Positions 25,229 through 33,851 of a DNA stretch of 64,000 nucleotides are shown one piece after another. Under the pieces are notes generated by a model, which was not told the DNA's origin, did not search any database, and saw only the letters and a program-made list of their open reading frames with translations. The position numbers and the translations under genes were made by a program. Positions within the stretch are counted from its first letter, which is position 1. The number at the start of each line of letters is the position of its first letter. Origin of the DNA: Bacillota bacterium (GTDB lineage Bacteria; Bacillota; Sulfobacillia; JACIYH01); NCBI GenBank assembly GCA_030019365.1, contig JASEFA010000002.1, forward strand, positions 327,525-391,524, read 5' to 3'.

Positions 25229-26188
25229 GCGCTCGCGCCGGGAGGCCAGGAAGCGCAGCCAGTTTTCCCGGGAAATGCCGCTCTCCACCAGGGCGCGTAC
25301 CACGTGGTCCTCCAGGCGGACGCGGGCATCCACCAGGTCGACCCACAGCGGGATACCCCGGCCGCCCTGCGGAGTGAGCGTGTACAGGACATCGGCGACG
25401 GCATCCAGGTTCTCGTCGGCCGGCACCATGGTGGGGAAGTCCAGGCCCGTGGGGGCGGGGTCCTGCCCCGCGCGCATGAAGCAGGTGCGCAGCCCGGGGC
25501 GGTGGGGATGCTCCACGGTGAGCATCTCCCCGGGTTCCAGCAGTCCCCACAGCAGCTCGCGGTCGAATGCGCCCCGCCAGGCCGGCGGCAGGTCCTCACC
25601 CAGAAGGGACGCCACCACGGACGTCCCCACCGATTCGATTACACCCACGGGCAGGGTGCGCTGGCGACGTGCCTGCGCGAACAGGTTTTCCCATTCCTGC
25701 TCGGCCTCGATGCGCAATCGCACAAGCGGTCCGTCCACGAGCAAGAGACGGGCCGAGTAACGTTCCAGCACCTGGGCGGCGACGCGCGCCTCCAGGGCGG
25801 AAAGGGCCCGGCGGCGGGCCATCTCATCGGCGTCTTCGCCCAGGCGCTCCTCGCGGTCGAGGGGGCTCCAAACCTCCCACGCCCAGGCCTCCTCGCCGCG
25901 CGTGGTGCGCCCCACTGCCGCCATGACCGCCACATAATGGGGGTAAGACCCGCCCACCAGGTTGCAGGAACCATCCACCCCGGCCAGGGAGCGCCCCGCC
26001 AGCCACGCCCCCATCTCCTCGCCGCAGAGGCGCCGGAGCGGACGCAGGCGACCCACGCGGGCGGCCACCTGTTCCCGCAACCACTGGCGCCGCCCCTCCA
26101 GGAAGCGGCTACGCTCCCCCAGGATGCCGTCGAGACGCGAGATTTCCTCCCTCAAGCGGCGGATGTCACCCGGCCCCTGCAACCCCAT
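25217..26188 (-). CDS. nurA: NurA-type nuclease
   Basis: 323 aa. The NurA domain has an RNase H-like core; the catalytic GVDGS (about residue 70) and a second acidic site VDGPL (about 155) are present. A basic, coiled N-terminal helix region (about 1-55) precedes it. In archaea and some bacteria NurA pairs with HerA to resect DNA ends. Here HerA is encoded downstream on the same strand with one ADP-ribosylglycohydrolase gene between. The ATG follows a GGGGGGAGGA site. It is divergent from abrB. Confidence 0.85.
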   Translation of the reverse strand: MGLQGPGDIRRLREEISRLDGILGERSRFLEGRRQWLREQVAARVGRLRPLRRLCGEEMGAWLAGRSLAGVDGSCNLVGGSYPHYVAVMAAVGRTTRGEEAWAWEVWSPLDREERLGEDADEMARRRALSALEARVAAQVLERYSARLLLVDGPLVRLRIEAEQEWENLFAQARRQRTLPVGVIESVGTSVVASLLGEDLPPAWRGAFDRELLWGLLEPGEMLTVEHPHRPGLRTCFMRAGQDPAPTGLDFPTMVPADENLDAVADVLYTLTPQGGRGIPLWVDLVDARVRLEDHVVRALVESGISRENWLRFLASRRERRPF

Positions 26189-26284
26189 CGTCCTCCCCCC
26201 AGCCTGCTCCTGCCGCGCGAACCGGTGACCGCCGGTAGACTCATCCTCCCCAGCGACAAACTTCTAGCTTTTCCTCAGAGACCC

Positions 26285-26313
26285 TTGACTTATTCTACCA
26301 TACCTGGTATCAT
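26285..26313 (+). promoter_or_regulatory. Sigma-A promoter of abrB with an overlapping palindrome
   Basis: TTGACT (26285-26290), 17 bp, TATCAT (26308-26313). A perfect 11-bp palindrome ATACCTGGTAT (26300-26310) overlaps the spacer and -10, a typical place for a repressor site. AbrB proteins often repress their own gene; that this palindrome is the site is inference. Confidence 0.7.
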
Positions 26314-26357
26314 TTCCAGCGGATGCCGTCGAAGCTTTGTAGAAAGAGGTGAAGCGG

Positions 26358-26606
26358 GTGAAGTCAACGGGCATCGTGCGGAAGGTGGACGAACTGGGGC
26401 GGGTGGTCATTCCCATCGAGCTTCGCCGTACCATGGACATCGGCGAAAAGGACTCCCTGGAGATATACGTCGACGGGGATAAGATCATCCTGCGCAAGTA
26501 CGAGCCGGCCTGCATCTTCTGCGGGAACGCCGCCAACGTGGTGCACTTCCAGGGCAAGAACGTCTGCCGTGATTGCATCCAGGCCATGATCTCCCAGGCG
26601 GGCTAG
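26358..26606 (+). CDS. abrB: Transition-state regulator AbrB
   Basis: About 82 aa. The N-terminal half (KSTGIVRKVDELGRVVIPIE onwards) is almost identical to the Bacillus AbrB DNA-binding domain. The C-terminal part carries two CxxC pairs (ACIFCG and VCRDCI), seen in clostridial AbrB relatives and able to bind a metal. AbrB represses stationary-phase and sporulation genes during growth. Of two in-frame GTG codons, the one at 26358 has AGAGGTGA at 5-nt spacing. It is one of the two plus-strand genes in the window, and sits between rsmI and metG as in Bacillus. Confidence 0.93.
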   Translation: MKSTGIVRKVDELGRVVIPIELRRTMDIGEKDSLEIYVDGDKIILRKYEPACIFCGNAANVVHFQGKNVCRDCIQAMISQAG

Positions 26607-26717
26607 CCGCCGTTCGTAGCCGGCGCGCCGCAGCCGGGGCGGAATGGCCCGCGCGGCGTAGCCGGGGCGTCGCGGCCGGCGCGGAATAATCATTCGTGGC
26701 AGGCCAAGCAGAATCTG

Positions 26718-26746
26718 CTGAGACGGGGCAACGCGCCCCGTCTCAG
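26718..26746 (+). terminator. Hairpin after abrB
   Basis: Perfect 12-bp arms CTGAGACGGGGC/GCCCCGTCTCAG with a 5-nt loop, then CTCGCTTCC. The U-run is weak on the plus strand. Since the M20 gene converges from the other side, it may serve both genes. Between abrB and the hairpin lies a GC-rich stretch with two imperfect 40-bp copies of GTAGCCGG-containing sequence and nothing else. Confidence 0.6.
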
Positions 26747-26842
26747 CTCGCTTCCATAGGAGGTCGCCGCAGAGCAACCGCCCGAGCCCCCAACCCGGGT
26801 CTCCCCAACGCCCGTCGCAGCCGCGTGAGCGGGCGACGGCCG

Positions 26843-28075
26843 TCAGGGGGCACCGGCACCCGCCTCCTGCATTCTCTGGCGCCACGCCTGCCAGGCCTCC
26901 TCCACCAGGCCGGCATCGTGCAGCAGCCGGGCACCGGTGACGGCCAGGGCGGTGCAGGCGTCGAGCATGGCGCGCAGCGCCGGCTCCGACAGGGTGGCTT
27001 CCGCGAACTCGCGGGTGTGGCCGGGCGGCGGTGGGTCGCCTATGGCCACCGACGGCTGCACCGCCGGGACCCGGTGGGAGACGTTACCCACGTCCGTGGA
27101 CCCACCGCGCTCGGTGGGGGGCAACTCCTCCACCCGGTGGCCCCGGTGGCGCATCTCGTCCGCGAACAGACGGGCCAGCACGGGGTTTCCCCTCATGTCC
27201 TGGAACAGGGGCTCGTAGAACCGCCACTCGAGCCGGCAACCGGTGGCCTGGGCAGCGCCGCGGGCACAGTCGAGTACCGCCGGCACCACCACCTCCTCCA
27301 GGTAGCGGGCATCCGCCGCCCTCAGGCTGAACCGGGCGCGGGTGTGGTCGGGCACCACGTTGGGCGCCGTCCCCCCGTCCAGGATGATGCCGGGCAGGCG
27401 CACGGCGGGGTCCAGGCGCGGCCGCACGGCGTGCACCGCCTGGAAGGTGAGAAGCAGCGCATCCAGGGCGTTGATGCCCTTCTCGGGCGCGGCGGCGGCG
27501 TGCGCCGCCCGCCCGAAGAACTCGATCTCCACCGGGTGGGAGGCCAGGCTGGAGCCTCCCACCGACGTCTGCCAGCCCGGGTGCACCAGCATGGCCGCGT
27601 CCAGGCCGTCAAACACCCCGGCCTCGCACATGGCGATCTTGCCCCCGGTGGTCTCCTCCGCCGGGGTGCCCAGCACCACCACGGTGCCGCGCCCCTCCTC
27701 ACGGAGGGCGAGGGCAGCGCCCAGGCTGATGGCGGCAATGAGGTTGTGCCCGCACCCGTGCCCGATCTCGGGCAGGGCGTCGTATTCGGCCAGGAAGGCG
27801 ATGCGGGGGCGCCTGCCCCCTCCGGACGGGTGCTCGGCCCGGAACGAGGTGGGCAGGCCGCCGACGCCCCGCTCTACCGCAAAGCCGGCCTCCTCCAGGA
27901 CGCTGCAGAGCAACCGCTGGGCCTCGTACTCCTGGTGGCCAACTTCCGGATGCTCCTTGAGAAAGCGGGCCACCTCGGTGAGGCGGGGCGCGAGGGCCCT
28001 CACCCTCTCCCCCACGCGCCGGCGCAGTTCGTCCCCGGCCGCACCGCTGCCCGTCACACCCTCAGTTGCCACCAT
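26843..28075 (-). CDS. M20 family amidohydrolase (AbgB/PM20D2-like)
   Basis: About 410 aa. Two-metal peptidase/aminoacylase fold: the ligand motif IGHGCGHNL, the catalytic TPAEETTGG and a lid-domain segment NVVPDHTRARF are visible. Relatives cleave N-acyl or p-aminobenzoyl amino acids. It is last in an operon with rsmI and a D-aminoacylase; its start (ATG, or a GTG one codon earlier) overlaps the upstream TGA stop. The pairing suggests joint use of N-acylated or D-amino acid substrates. Confidence 0.88.
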   Translation of the reverse strand: MVATEGVTGSGAAGDELRRRVGERVRALAPRLTEVARFLKEHPEVGHQEYEAQRLLCSVLEEAGFAVERGVGGLPTSFRAEHPSGGGRRPRIAFLAEYDALPEIGHGCGHNLIAAISLGAALALREEGRGTVVVLGTPAEETTGGKIAMCEAGVFDGLDAAMLVHPGWQTSVGGSSLASHPVEIEFFGRAAHAAAAPEKGINALDALLLTFQAVHAVRPRLDPAVRLPGIILDGGTAPNVVPDHTRARFSLRAADARYLEEVVVPAVLDCARGAAQATGCRLEWRFYEPLFQDMRGNPVLARLFADEMRHRGHRVEELPPTERGGSTDVGNVSHRVPAVQPSVAIGDPPPPGHTREFAEATLSEPALRAMLDACTALAVTGARLLHDAGLVEEAWQAWRQRMQEAGAGAP

Positions 28076-29703
28076 CACGCCTGTGCCCCCGCCGGGAAAG
28101 CGCCGGCCGCCTGAGCACCGGCGCCGCGCCGCAGCACGCGCCCGGCCCGTGCTCCCGTGTGCTCGCCGCCGTCCACCGTAACGGTCCCGTTGACCACCAC
28201 CAGATCGATCCCGTCCGGATACTGGTGGGGGTCCGTGAAGGTGGCCCGGTCCATTACCCGCTCGGGGTCGAGCAGCACCAGGTCGGCATGGAAGCCCGGC
28301 CTGAGCAGGCCACGGTCCCAGAGGCGCAGCCGCCAGGCGGGCAGGCCTGTCATCTTGCGGACCGCCATCTCGAGCCCCAGGACCTTCTCTTCACGCACGT
28401 AGCGGCCCAGCACGCGGGCGAAGGTGCCGTAGTTGCGGGGGTGGGGCTTGCCCCGGCCCAGCCGGCCGTAAGGCGCCAGGGCGCTGCCATCCGACCCCAC
28501 CATCACCCAGGGGTGCTGCATCACGGTGCGCACGTCCTCCTCGCTCATGCCGAAGCGCACCATCCCCACCGCCAGCTCCTCCTCAATGAGCAGGTCGAAG
28601 GCGGCGTCGATGGGGTCCTGACCCCGCTCCTCTGCGATCTCGACCAGGTTCTTGCCCTCGTACTTCTTGTTGGCCTCCGACCGGACGGAAGAGATGAGCA
28701 GCTTGTCCCAGCCACTCCAGGAATCCTGGCTGTCGACGCACTCGGCCGCCAGGCGCCGCCTGGTATCCGGGTCGCGCAGCCTGGCCAGGAGCTTCTCGGA
28801 GCCGCCATCGTGGGCCCACTGGGACACGATGCTGGACAGCCCCGTGGAGGAGGCGGTGTACGGGTACTGGTCGCAGGTGACATCCACCCCCCGGGCACGG
28901 GCCTCCTCGATCACGCGCAGGGACTCCTTCACCATGCCCCAGTTCTTCTCGCCCCCCACCTTGTGGTGGGCGATCTGCACGGGCACGCCCGCCTCTGCGC
29001 CAACGCGGATGGCCTCCCCCACCGCCTCCAGCAGGCGGGCCCCCTCGTTACGCATGTGGGTGAAGTAGACGCCCCCCGCCGGCACCAGCTCGCGGGCCAG
29101 GTCGATGATCTCCTCGGTGGTGGCATACGACCCGGGCGGATAGATGAGGCCGGTGGAAAGGCCAAAAGCCCCTTCCGCCAGGGCCTGGCGGAGCAGGAGG
29201 CGCATGCGCCCGGCCTCCTCGGCGGTGGGGGGACGGTCATCGTACCCCATGGCCGACCCCCGGATGGTACCGTGGCCCGCCACCACGGCCAGGTTCACCG
29301 ATGGCCGTGCCTCCTCCACGCAGGCCAGGTACTCACCCATGGCGCGCCAGCTGATCTCGACCTCGTCCTCGGCCTCCAGTTCCTTCCTGATCTCCTCCAC
29401 GGCGGCGCCCTCCAGAGGGGCCAGGGACCAGCCACACTGGCCGGCCACCTCCAGGGTCACCCCCTGGCGCACCTTGCTTTCGCCCAGCGGGTTGATCAGG
29501 TAGGAAACGTCCGAATGGGAATGGATGTCGATGAACCCCGGGGTCAGCACCCGGCCCGCGGCCACCACCGTGCGGCGGGCCAGTTGCCCGGACAGCCGCC
29601 CCACCGCGGCGATGCGGTCCCCCATCACCCCCAGGTCCCCGTCGAAGTACGGCGCCCCGGTGCCATCCACGATGCGGGCGTCGACGATGAGCAGGTCGAA
29701 CAT
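28075..29703 (-). CDS. N-acyl-D-amino-acid deacylase (D-aminoacylase)
   Basis: About 542 aa. Amidohydrolase barrel with ligand positions in DIHSHSD, the conserved Cys of GQCGWSLAP, THMRNEG, IAHHKVGG and VGSDGSA, as in characterised D-aminoacylases. The enzyme frees D-amino acids from their N-acyl forms. I use the ATG 29701-29703 (MFDLLIVDARIVDG), preceded by GAGGAGTGAGG; the stop of rsmI lies 4 bp before it. It is an insertion relative to the Bacillus rsmI-abrB order. Confidence 0.9.
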   Translation of the reverse strand: MFDLLIVDARIVDGTGAPYFDGDLGVMGDRIAAVGRLSGQLARRTVVAAGRVLTPGFIDIHSHSDVSYLINPLGESKVRQGVTLEVAGQCGWSLAPLEGAAVEEIRKELEAEDEVEISWRAMGEYLACVEEARPSVNLAVVAGHGTIRGSAMGYDDRPPTAEEAGRMRLLLRQALAEGAFGLSTGLIYPPGSYATTEEIIDLARELVPAGGVYFTHMRNEGARLLEAVGEAIRVGAEAGVPVQIAHHKVGGEKNWGMVKESLRVIEEARARGVDVTCDQYPYTASSTGLSSIVSQWAHDGGSEKLLARLRDPDTRRRLAAECVDSQDSWSGWDKLLISSVRSEANKKYEGKNLVEIAEERGQDPIDAAFDLLIEEELAVGMVRFGMSEEDVRTVMQHPWVMVGSDGSALAPYGRLGRGKPHPRNYGTFARVLGRYVREEKVLGLEMAVRKMTGLPAWRLRLWDRGLLRPGFHADLVLLDPERVMDRATFTDPHQYPDGIDLVVVNGTVTVDGGEHTGARAGRVLRRGAGAQAAGAFPAGAQA

Positions 29704-29707
29704 GCCC

Positions 29708-30463
29708 TCACTCCTCCTCAAGTGCCTCGTCTCCCGAAATGTTTTCGTCCCCGGGTGCCGCTCTCCTGCCTAGCCCCGGCAGCCGGAACCGGCCCTTGGG
29801 GCCAACCACCACCGTGTACTCACCCCGCGGCCCCGTGGCCGCCACGTCCAGAGCCACCGCCTGCGCTGGCCCGCGGATCACCTCCTCGAACACCTTGGTG
29901 AGCTCCCTCCCCACCGCCACCCGGCGCCCCGGCTCCAGGTTCGCCAGGTCGGCCAGCGTCTCCACGATGCGGTGGGGTGACTCGTAGAAGACGAAGGGAC
30001 GCCCCTCACGGAGCAGCGCCTCGAAGAAGCGACGCCTCCGTCCCGCCCGCCGTGGGGGAAAGCCCCAGAAGGAAACCCCATCCAGACGAAAGCCGGAGAG
30101 GGCGGCCGCCGCCACCAGGGCGCTGGGTCCGGGCAGCACGGTCACCGGGATGCCCTCCCGCTCCGCCAGCAGCACCAGTTCGCCGCCGGGATCGGAAATG
30201 CCGGGCAGCCCCGCATCGGACAGCAGGGCCACGCTCTCACCCCGCCGCAGGCGTCCGATCAGCCGCGGGGCCACCTGGCGCTGGTTGTGGGAGTGGTAGC
30301 TCACCGCCGGTTTGGAGATGTCATAGTGACCCAGCAGCTTGGCCACCTGCCGGGTGTCCTCGGCGGCCACCAGGTCCACCTCGCGCAGCACCCGGAGCGC
30401 CCGCAAGGTGATGTCTTCCAGGTTCCCGATGGGACCCGCCACCAGGTAAAGCGTCCCCGCCAT
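29708..30463 (-). CDS. rsmI: 16S rRNA 2'-O-methyltransferase RsmI
   Basis: 251 aa. It methylates C1402 of 16S rRNA with SAM. Family signature: MAGTLYLVAGPIGNLEDIT, EDTRQVAKLLGHY, LLSDAGLPGISDPG and FYESPHRI. An acidic tail ends the protein. The ATG has GGGGTGAG 5 nt upstream. It follows the hydrogenase maturation region, whereas in Bacillus it follows the ricT-yabA-yabB-yazA group, so this block has been interrupted. Confidence 0.95.
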   Translation of the reverse strand: MAGTLYLVAGPIGNLEDITLRALRVLREVDLVAAEDTRQVAKLLGHYDISKPAVSYHSHNQRQVAPRLIGRLRRGESVALLSDAGLPGISDPGGELVLLAEREGIPVTVLPGPSALVAAAALSGFRLDGVSFWGFPPRRAGRRRRFFEALLREGRPFVFYESPHRIVETLADLANLEPGRRVAVGRELTKVFEEVIRGPAQAVALDVAATGPRGEYTVVVGPKGRFRLPGLGRRAAPGDENISGDEALEEE

Positions 30464-30480
30464 CGCTGCTCACCCCGCCC

Positions 30481-30510
30481 AGTCTACCGAGCCGTCCCCT
30501 CCCCCGTCAA
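30481..30510 (-). promoter_or_regulatory. Likely sigma-A promoter of the rsmI operon
   Basis: TTGACG (30505-30510), 18 bp, TAGACT (30481-30486), ending 17 bp before the rsmI start codon. The rest of the roughly 200-bp gap up to hydG contains no clear gene. Confidence 0.5.
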
Positions 30511-30664
30511 ACCACCCAGACCCACCCCGACGGGCGCCGCCCCGGCGTGACCAACACGGTCGAACTGCGCAAGAGGGCTGCCGCCGCGCCGCGTGGCACG
30601 AGCTACTCCACTACAAGCAACTCCTGCGCGTCGTAATCGAGAAGGCCCTCGCCTCACTGCAGAG

Positions 30665-32068
30665 TCAGAAGTAGAGGTCGCGCTGGCCCTCCTCGATAAG
30701 ACGCAGGCGCTCTTGGGTCTTGCGCCGCACGGACGGGTGCTTGATCTCGGCCACGTGCCTGCGGATGCACTCCTCCCCTGCTGCGCGGGTGCGCGGCGAA
30801 GCATAGTCTTCCAGGTACTCCTTGAAGGTCATCAGGGCGTTGGGCTGGCACAGGTTCTGGATCCAGCCCGTCTTGGCCAGGCGCATGAAGCGCTCGCCAG
30901 TACGGCCGCGGCGGTAGCAGGCGGTGCAGAAGCTGGGGATGTACCCCGACTTCGCCAGGCTGCATATCACCTCATCCGGCGTGCGCAGGTCCTCCACCTG
31001 GAACTGGGGGGCTTCGCGGGGGGCAGCCGCGTGGTCATGACGGTAGGCACCCACGCCGGTGCGCGAGCCTGCACTGATCTGGGAGATGCCCACCGCGAAC
31101 AGCTCGTCGCGGAACTCGGGGCGTTCACGGGTGGAGAGGATCATACCCGTGTAGGGCACCGCCAGGCGCAGGATGGCAATGAGCTTCTTGAAGTCGGCGT
31201 CAGATACCAGGTGGGGGAACTGCACCAGGTCCACGCCCGTGGCCGGCCGCAGCCGGGGCACGGAGATGGTGTGGCAGCCCACCCCGAACTTCTCGTCCAG
31301 GTGACGGGCGTGGAAGATGAGGCCCAGCACCTCGAAGCGCCAGTCATGCAGCCCGAAGAGGCCGCCGATGCCCACATCGTCCAGCCCGCCTTCCATGGCC
31401 CGGTCCATGGCGGTGGCGTGCCAGTCGTAGTCGCTCTTGGGCCCGGAGGGGTGCATGTACTCGTACGTCGGTCGGTGGTAGGTCTCCTGGAACAGGATGT
31501 AGGTGCCGATGTGGGCCTGCTTGAGCAGCCGGTACTCCTCCACCGTGGTGGCGGCGATGTTCACATTCACCCGCCGGATCTCGCCCCTGCCCTCCCTGGT
31601 GGCGTATACGGTCTCGATCACGTCCACCACGTAGTCGATGGGGCAGTGGGCGGGATCCTCCCCCGCCTCCAGGGCCAGGCGCTTATGCCCCATCTGCTCC
31701 AGGACCCGTACCTCCTCGGCCACGTCCTCCCGCGTGAGGCGGCGGCGGGAGAAGCGGTTGTCCCGGCGGTAACCGCAGTAGCGGCAGTTGTTCACGCAGT
31801 AGTTGCTGAAGTAAAGGGGGGCGAAAAAGACCAGGCGCTTGCCGTAGATGGTCTCCTTCACCTCGTGGGCGGCCGCGTACATCTCCTCCAGCAGCCCGGG
31901 GTCCCAGGTGTGGATGAGGGCGGCCACCTCGTCGGGCTCCAGCCCGTGGGCCTCGCGCGCCTTGGCCAGGATGTCCCGCACCCGCGCGGGGTCGGGCTGG
32001 GCCTGCTCGCGCAGGAGGTCGTCAATCACGTCGTGGGGGATGAAGTCGGCTACCTGAGTGCCACGCAT
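30665..32068 (-). CDS. hydG: [FeFe]-hydrogenase maturase HydG (tyrosine lyase)
   Basis: 467 aa, full length. A radical-SAM enzyme that splits tyrosine to give the CO and CN ligands of the H-cluster. The N-terminal SAM cluster motif is CVNNCRYC (about residue 91), and the C-terminal auxiliary cluster ligands are CTAC and the later Cys of QNLC (about 380-405), which separates HydG from ThiH. It is the last gene of a TM1266-hydE-hydG unit. HydF, the scaffold GTPase, is not in this window. Confidence 0.95.
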   Translation of the reverse strand: MRGTQVADFIPHDVIDDLLREQAQPDPARVRDILAKAREAHGLEPDEVAALIHTWDPGLLEEMYAAAHEVKETIYGKRLVFFAPLYFSNYCVNNCRYCGYRRDNRFSRRRLTREDVAEEVRVLEQMGHKRLALEAGEDPAHCPIDYVVDVIETVYATREGRGEIRRVNVNIAATTVEEYRLLKQAHIGTYILFQETYHRPTYEYMHPSGPKSDYDWHATAMDRAMEGGLDDVGIGGLFGLHDWRFEVLGLIFHARHLDEKFGVGCHTISVPRLRPATGVDLVQFPHLVSDADFKKLIAILRLAVPYTGMILSTRERPEFRDELFAVGISQISAGSRTGVGAYRHDHAAAPREAPQFQVEDLRTPDEVICSLAKSGYIPSFCTACYRRGRTGERFMRLAKTGWIQNLCQPNALMTFKEYLEDYASPRTRAAGEECIRRHVAEIKHPSVRRKTQERLRLIEEGQRDLYF

Positions 32069-32100
32069 GCTTTCTCCTCTCCTTCTTCGCCACGCCCACC

Positions 32101-33261
32101 CTACCGGGCCGGCGGCGCCACAGCGACCGCGCCCCCCGTGTCCGCCCGGACCCTCGGGGCGGGTGCCTCCCGCGGACGGAAGCGGGGTTTGGGCGAGTGG
32201 CCCGGCCCCCGCCCCATGGTGCGTCCCAGGTCCTGCACCATCCGGCGCAGGCAGACCAGGCAGCTTTCCGCCCGGTCCCCCAGGCAGATCTTGCCCGGGT
32301 ATATCTCATAGAGGGACCGGTACTCGGTGGGGCCCACGTTGGGCATGATCACGTTGGCGCCGCAACGGAGGGCCTTCTGGCGCCCTTCCGAATCCGCCGT
32401 GCCCAGGGCGGTGGTGGCGGGCAGGTGTGCCCAAGGAAGGGCTAGCCGGGCCACCGCCAGCACCCGCAGGGTGAGGTCCACCGACCCGGGCTGCGCCCCC
32501 GCCAGGGGCGTCTGGGGATGGGGAAGAAAGGGGCCAATGCCGGCCATCTCCACGTCCAGCTCCTGTAGCAGGACTATGTCATCGGCCAGGCTGGCCAGGG
32601 TCTGCCCGGGCAATCCCACCATGTTCCCCGAGCCCACCTGGTAGCCCAGCTCCCTCAGGTCCCGCACGCACTGCAACCGCCCGCCCAGGGTGGTACCTGG
32701 TCGCAGCCGGCGGAAAAGCTCGGCGTCGGCCATCTCGTGCTTCAGCAGGTAGCGGTCCGCCCCCGCCTCCCCCCAGCGAGCGTAGTCCTCCCGGGGCCGG
32801 TCCCCCACGGAGAGGGTGACGGCCAGCCCCGCACGCCGCTTGATCTCCCGGATCACTCCCGCCAGCACTTCCGCATCCCAGTACGGGTCTTCTCCGGACT
32901 GCAGCACCACCGTGCCCAGCCCCAGCCCGGCCGCCCTCTCGGCGATGGCAACCATCTCCGCCGGGGTCATGCGGTAGCGCGCAAGCGAGTGGTTCCCCGC
33001 CCGCAGCCCGCAGTAGTGACAGTTGCGCACGCAGTGGTTGGAGAACTCGATGATCCCCCGCAGGTGCACCTCGTCGCCCACATAACGGCGCCGCACCTCG
33101 TCGGCCGCCCGGAACAAGGCATCGCGTCCCCCCGGCTCCGCTGAGCCCTCCAGTAGCGCCAGGACCTCCCGGCGCCCGATTTCCCCGGGCCGGCGGCGGA
33201 CCCGCTCCAGGGCCTGGGCGAACGAGACCTCCTGCTCGACGGCGACGGCCACTCCGCTCAC
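32101..33261 (-). CDS. hydE: [FeFe]-hydrogenase maturase HydE
   Basis: About 386 aa. Radical SAM/BATS protein that makes an organometallic Fe precursor for the H-cluster. CVRNCHYCG (about residue 80) is the SAM cluster motif; IIEFSNHC before it and GTADSEGRQKAL later are typical of HydE. The Pro/Arg-rich C-terminal 40 residues are an unusual tail. The GTG 33259-33261 overlaps the TGA stop of the upstream gene (GTGA); a second GTG 9 nt downstream has a better-spaced AGGTGA site. Confidence 0.95.
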   Translation of the reverse strand: MSGVAVAVEQEVSFAQALERVRRRPGEIGRREVLALLEGSAEPGGRDALFRAADEVRRRYVGDEVHLRGIIEFSNHCVRNCHYCGLRAGNHSLARYRMTPAEMVAIAERAAGLGLGTVVLQSGEDPYWDAEVLAGVIREIKRRAGLAVTLSVGDRPREDYARWGEAGADRYLLKHEMADAELFRRLRPGTTLGGRLQCVRDLRELGYQVGSGNMVGLPGQTLASLADDIVLLQELDVEMAGIGPFLPHPQTPLAGAQPGSVDLTLRVLAVARLALPWAHLPATTALGTADSEGRQKALRCGANVIMPNVGPTEYRSLYEIYPGKICLGDRAESCLVCLRRMVQDLGRTMGRGPGHSPKPRFRPREAPAPRVRADTGGAVAVAPPAR

Positions 33262-33608
33262 CTTCCCTCCGGCGAAACCGCGGGTGGGCCCGAGGACGGA
33301 TGCGAGGGCTGACTCAGGCACGGAGCCAGGGCCGGGGCCAGGGAACTCCGCACCAGCACTCCGGGCAGTTGCCCCAGCTTGCCGGTGAGGGCGCCCACCT
33401 GGTCGGTGGTGCCGTCCACGATGAGGGCGATGACGGCCAGGTCGCGCTCGCGGTAGGGAATACCCATGCGGCCCACGATCATGTCTCCATGCTGGGACAG
33501 CACTTCCTGCACCCGTCCCGCCACGCGACCGCGGTCGGTGATGACTATCCCCACCACCCCCACCCGGCGGTCCGGCCCAACCGTGCCCATCTCACGCTCC
33601 GCCCTCAT
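33258..33608 (-). CDS. TM1266-type iron-only hydrogenase system regulator
   Basis: About 116 aa. A small ACT/NikR-C-like protein: RVGVVGIVITDRG and GRMGIPYRERDLAVIALIVD fit the TM1266 family, which is nearly always encoded next to hydE/hydG/hydF genes. It probably senses a ligand and adjusts hydrogenase maturation, but this has not been shown. The last 25 residues are Ser/Pro-rich and beyond the usual family length. The ATG 33606-33608 follows GGAGAGGTGAGC. A structured leader precedes it. Confidence 0.85.
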   Translation of the reverse strand: MRAEREMGTVGPDRRVGVVGIVITDRGRVAGRVQEVLSQHGDMIVGRMGIPYRERDLAVIALIVDGTTDQVGALTGKLGQLPGVLVRSSLAPALAPCLSQPSHPSSGPPAVSPEGR

Positions 33609-33614
33609 GCTCAC

Positions 33615-33830
33615 CTCTCCTTCCGGTCCGGCTCGCCCCGCACCACAACCACGCTCCGGTCACACTCGGGCCACCCGTGCCACAAGGGCTCGCCCTCGCT
33701 CTCCCCGAGCGAAGACGAGCCCTTGTTACCTGCCTCACAAGACCGGCTACCACCGGGCCTCGGCTCCCTCGGTTCAGGGACTCCCCTTCCCTCAGGGATC
33801 ACTATTCTGAAGGCTCTGCCGACCGCCTCC
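33615..33830 (-). promoter_or_regulatory. Structured leader of the TM1266-hydE-hydG operon (unassigned)
   Basis: This 240-bp gap has no coding signal but several hairpins on the minus strand. The largest is CAAGGGCTCG...CGAGCCCTTG with an inner TCGCTC/GAGCGA stem (33683-33725). Upstream of it are CTTGT/ACAAG, CCGG/CCGG and a TCCCT/AGGGA stem. I cannot match it to a known riboswitch, and no convincing promoter is seen. Confidence 0.4.
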
Positions 33831-33851
33831 CGGCCGGGCGTGCCCCGCCGG

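Noticed and set aside
26607..26690. Imperfect GC-rich repeats after abrB
   Set aside because: The copies differ at many positions and could be simple low-complexity GC sequence; noted only in the terminator entry.
30540..30664. Possible protein remnant reading WHELLHYKQLLRVVIEKALA on the plus strand
   Set aside because: Too short, no start, and no family I recognise; it could be a transposase fragment, but this cannot be supported.
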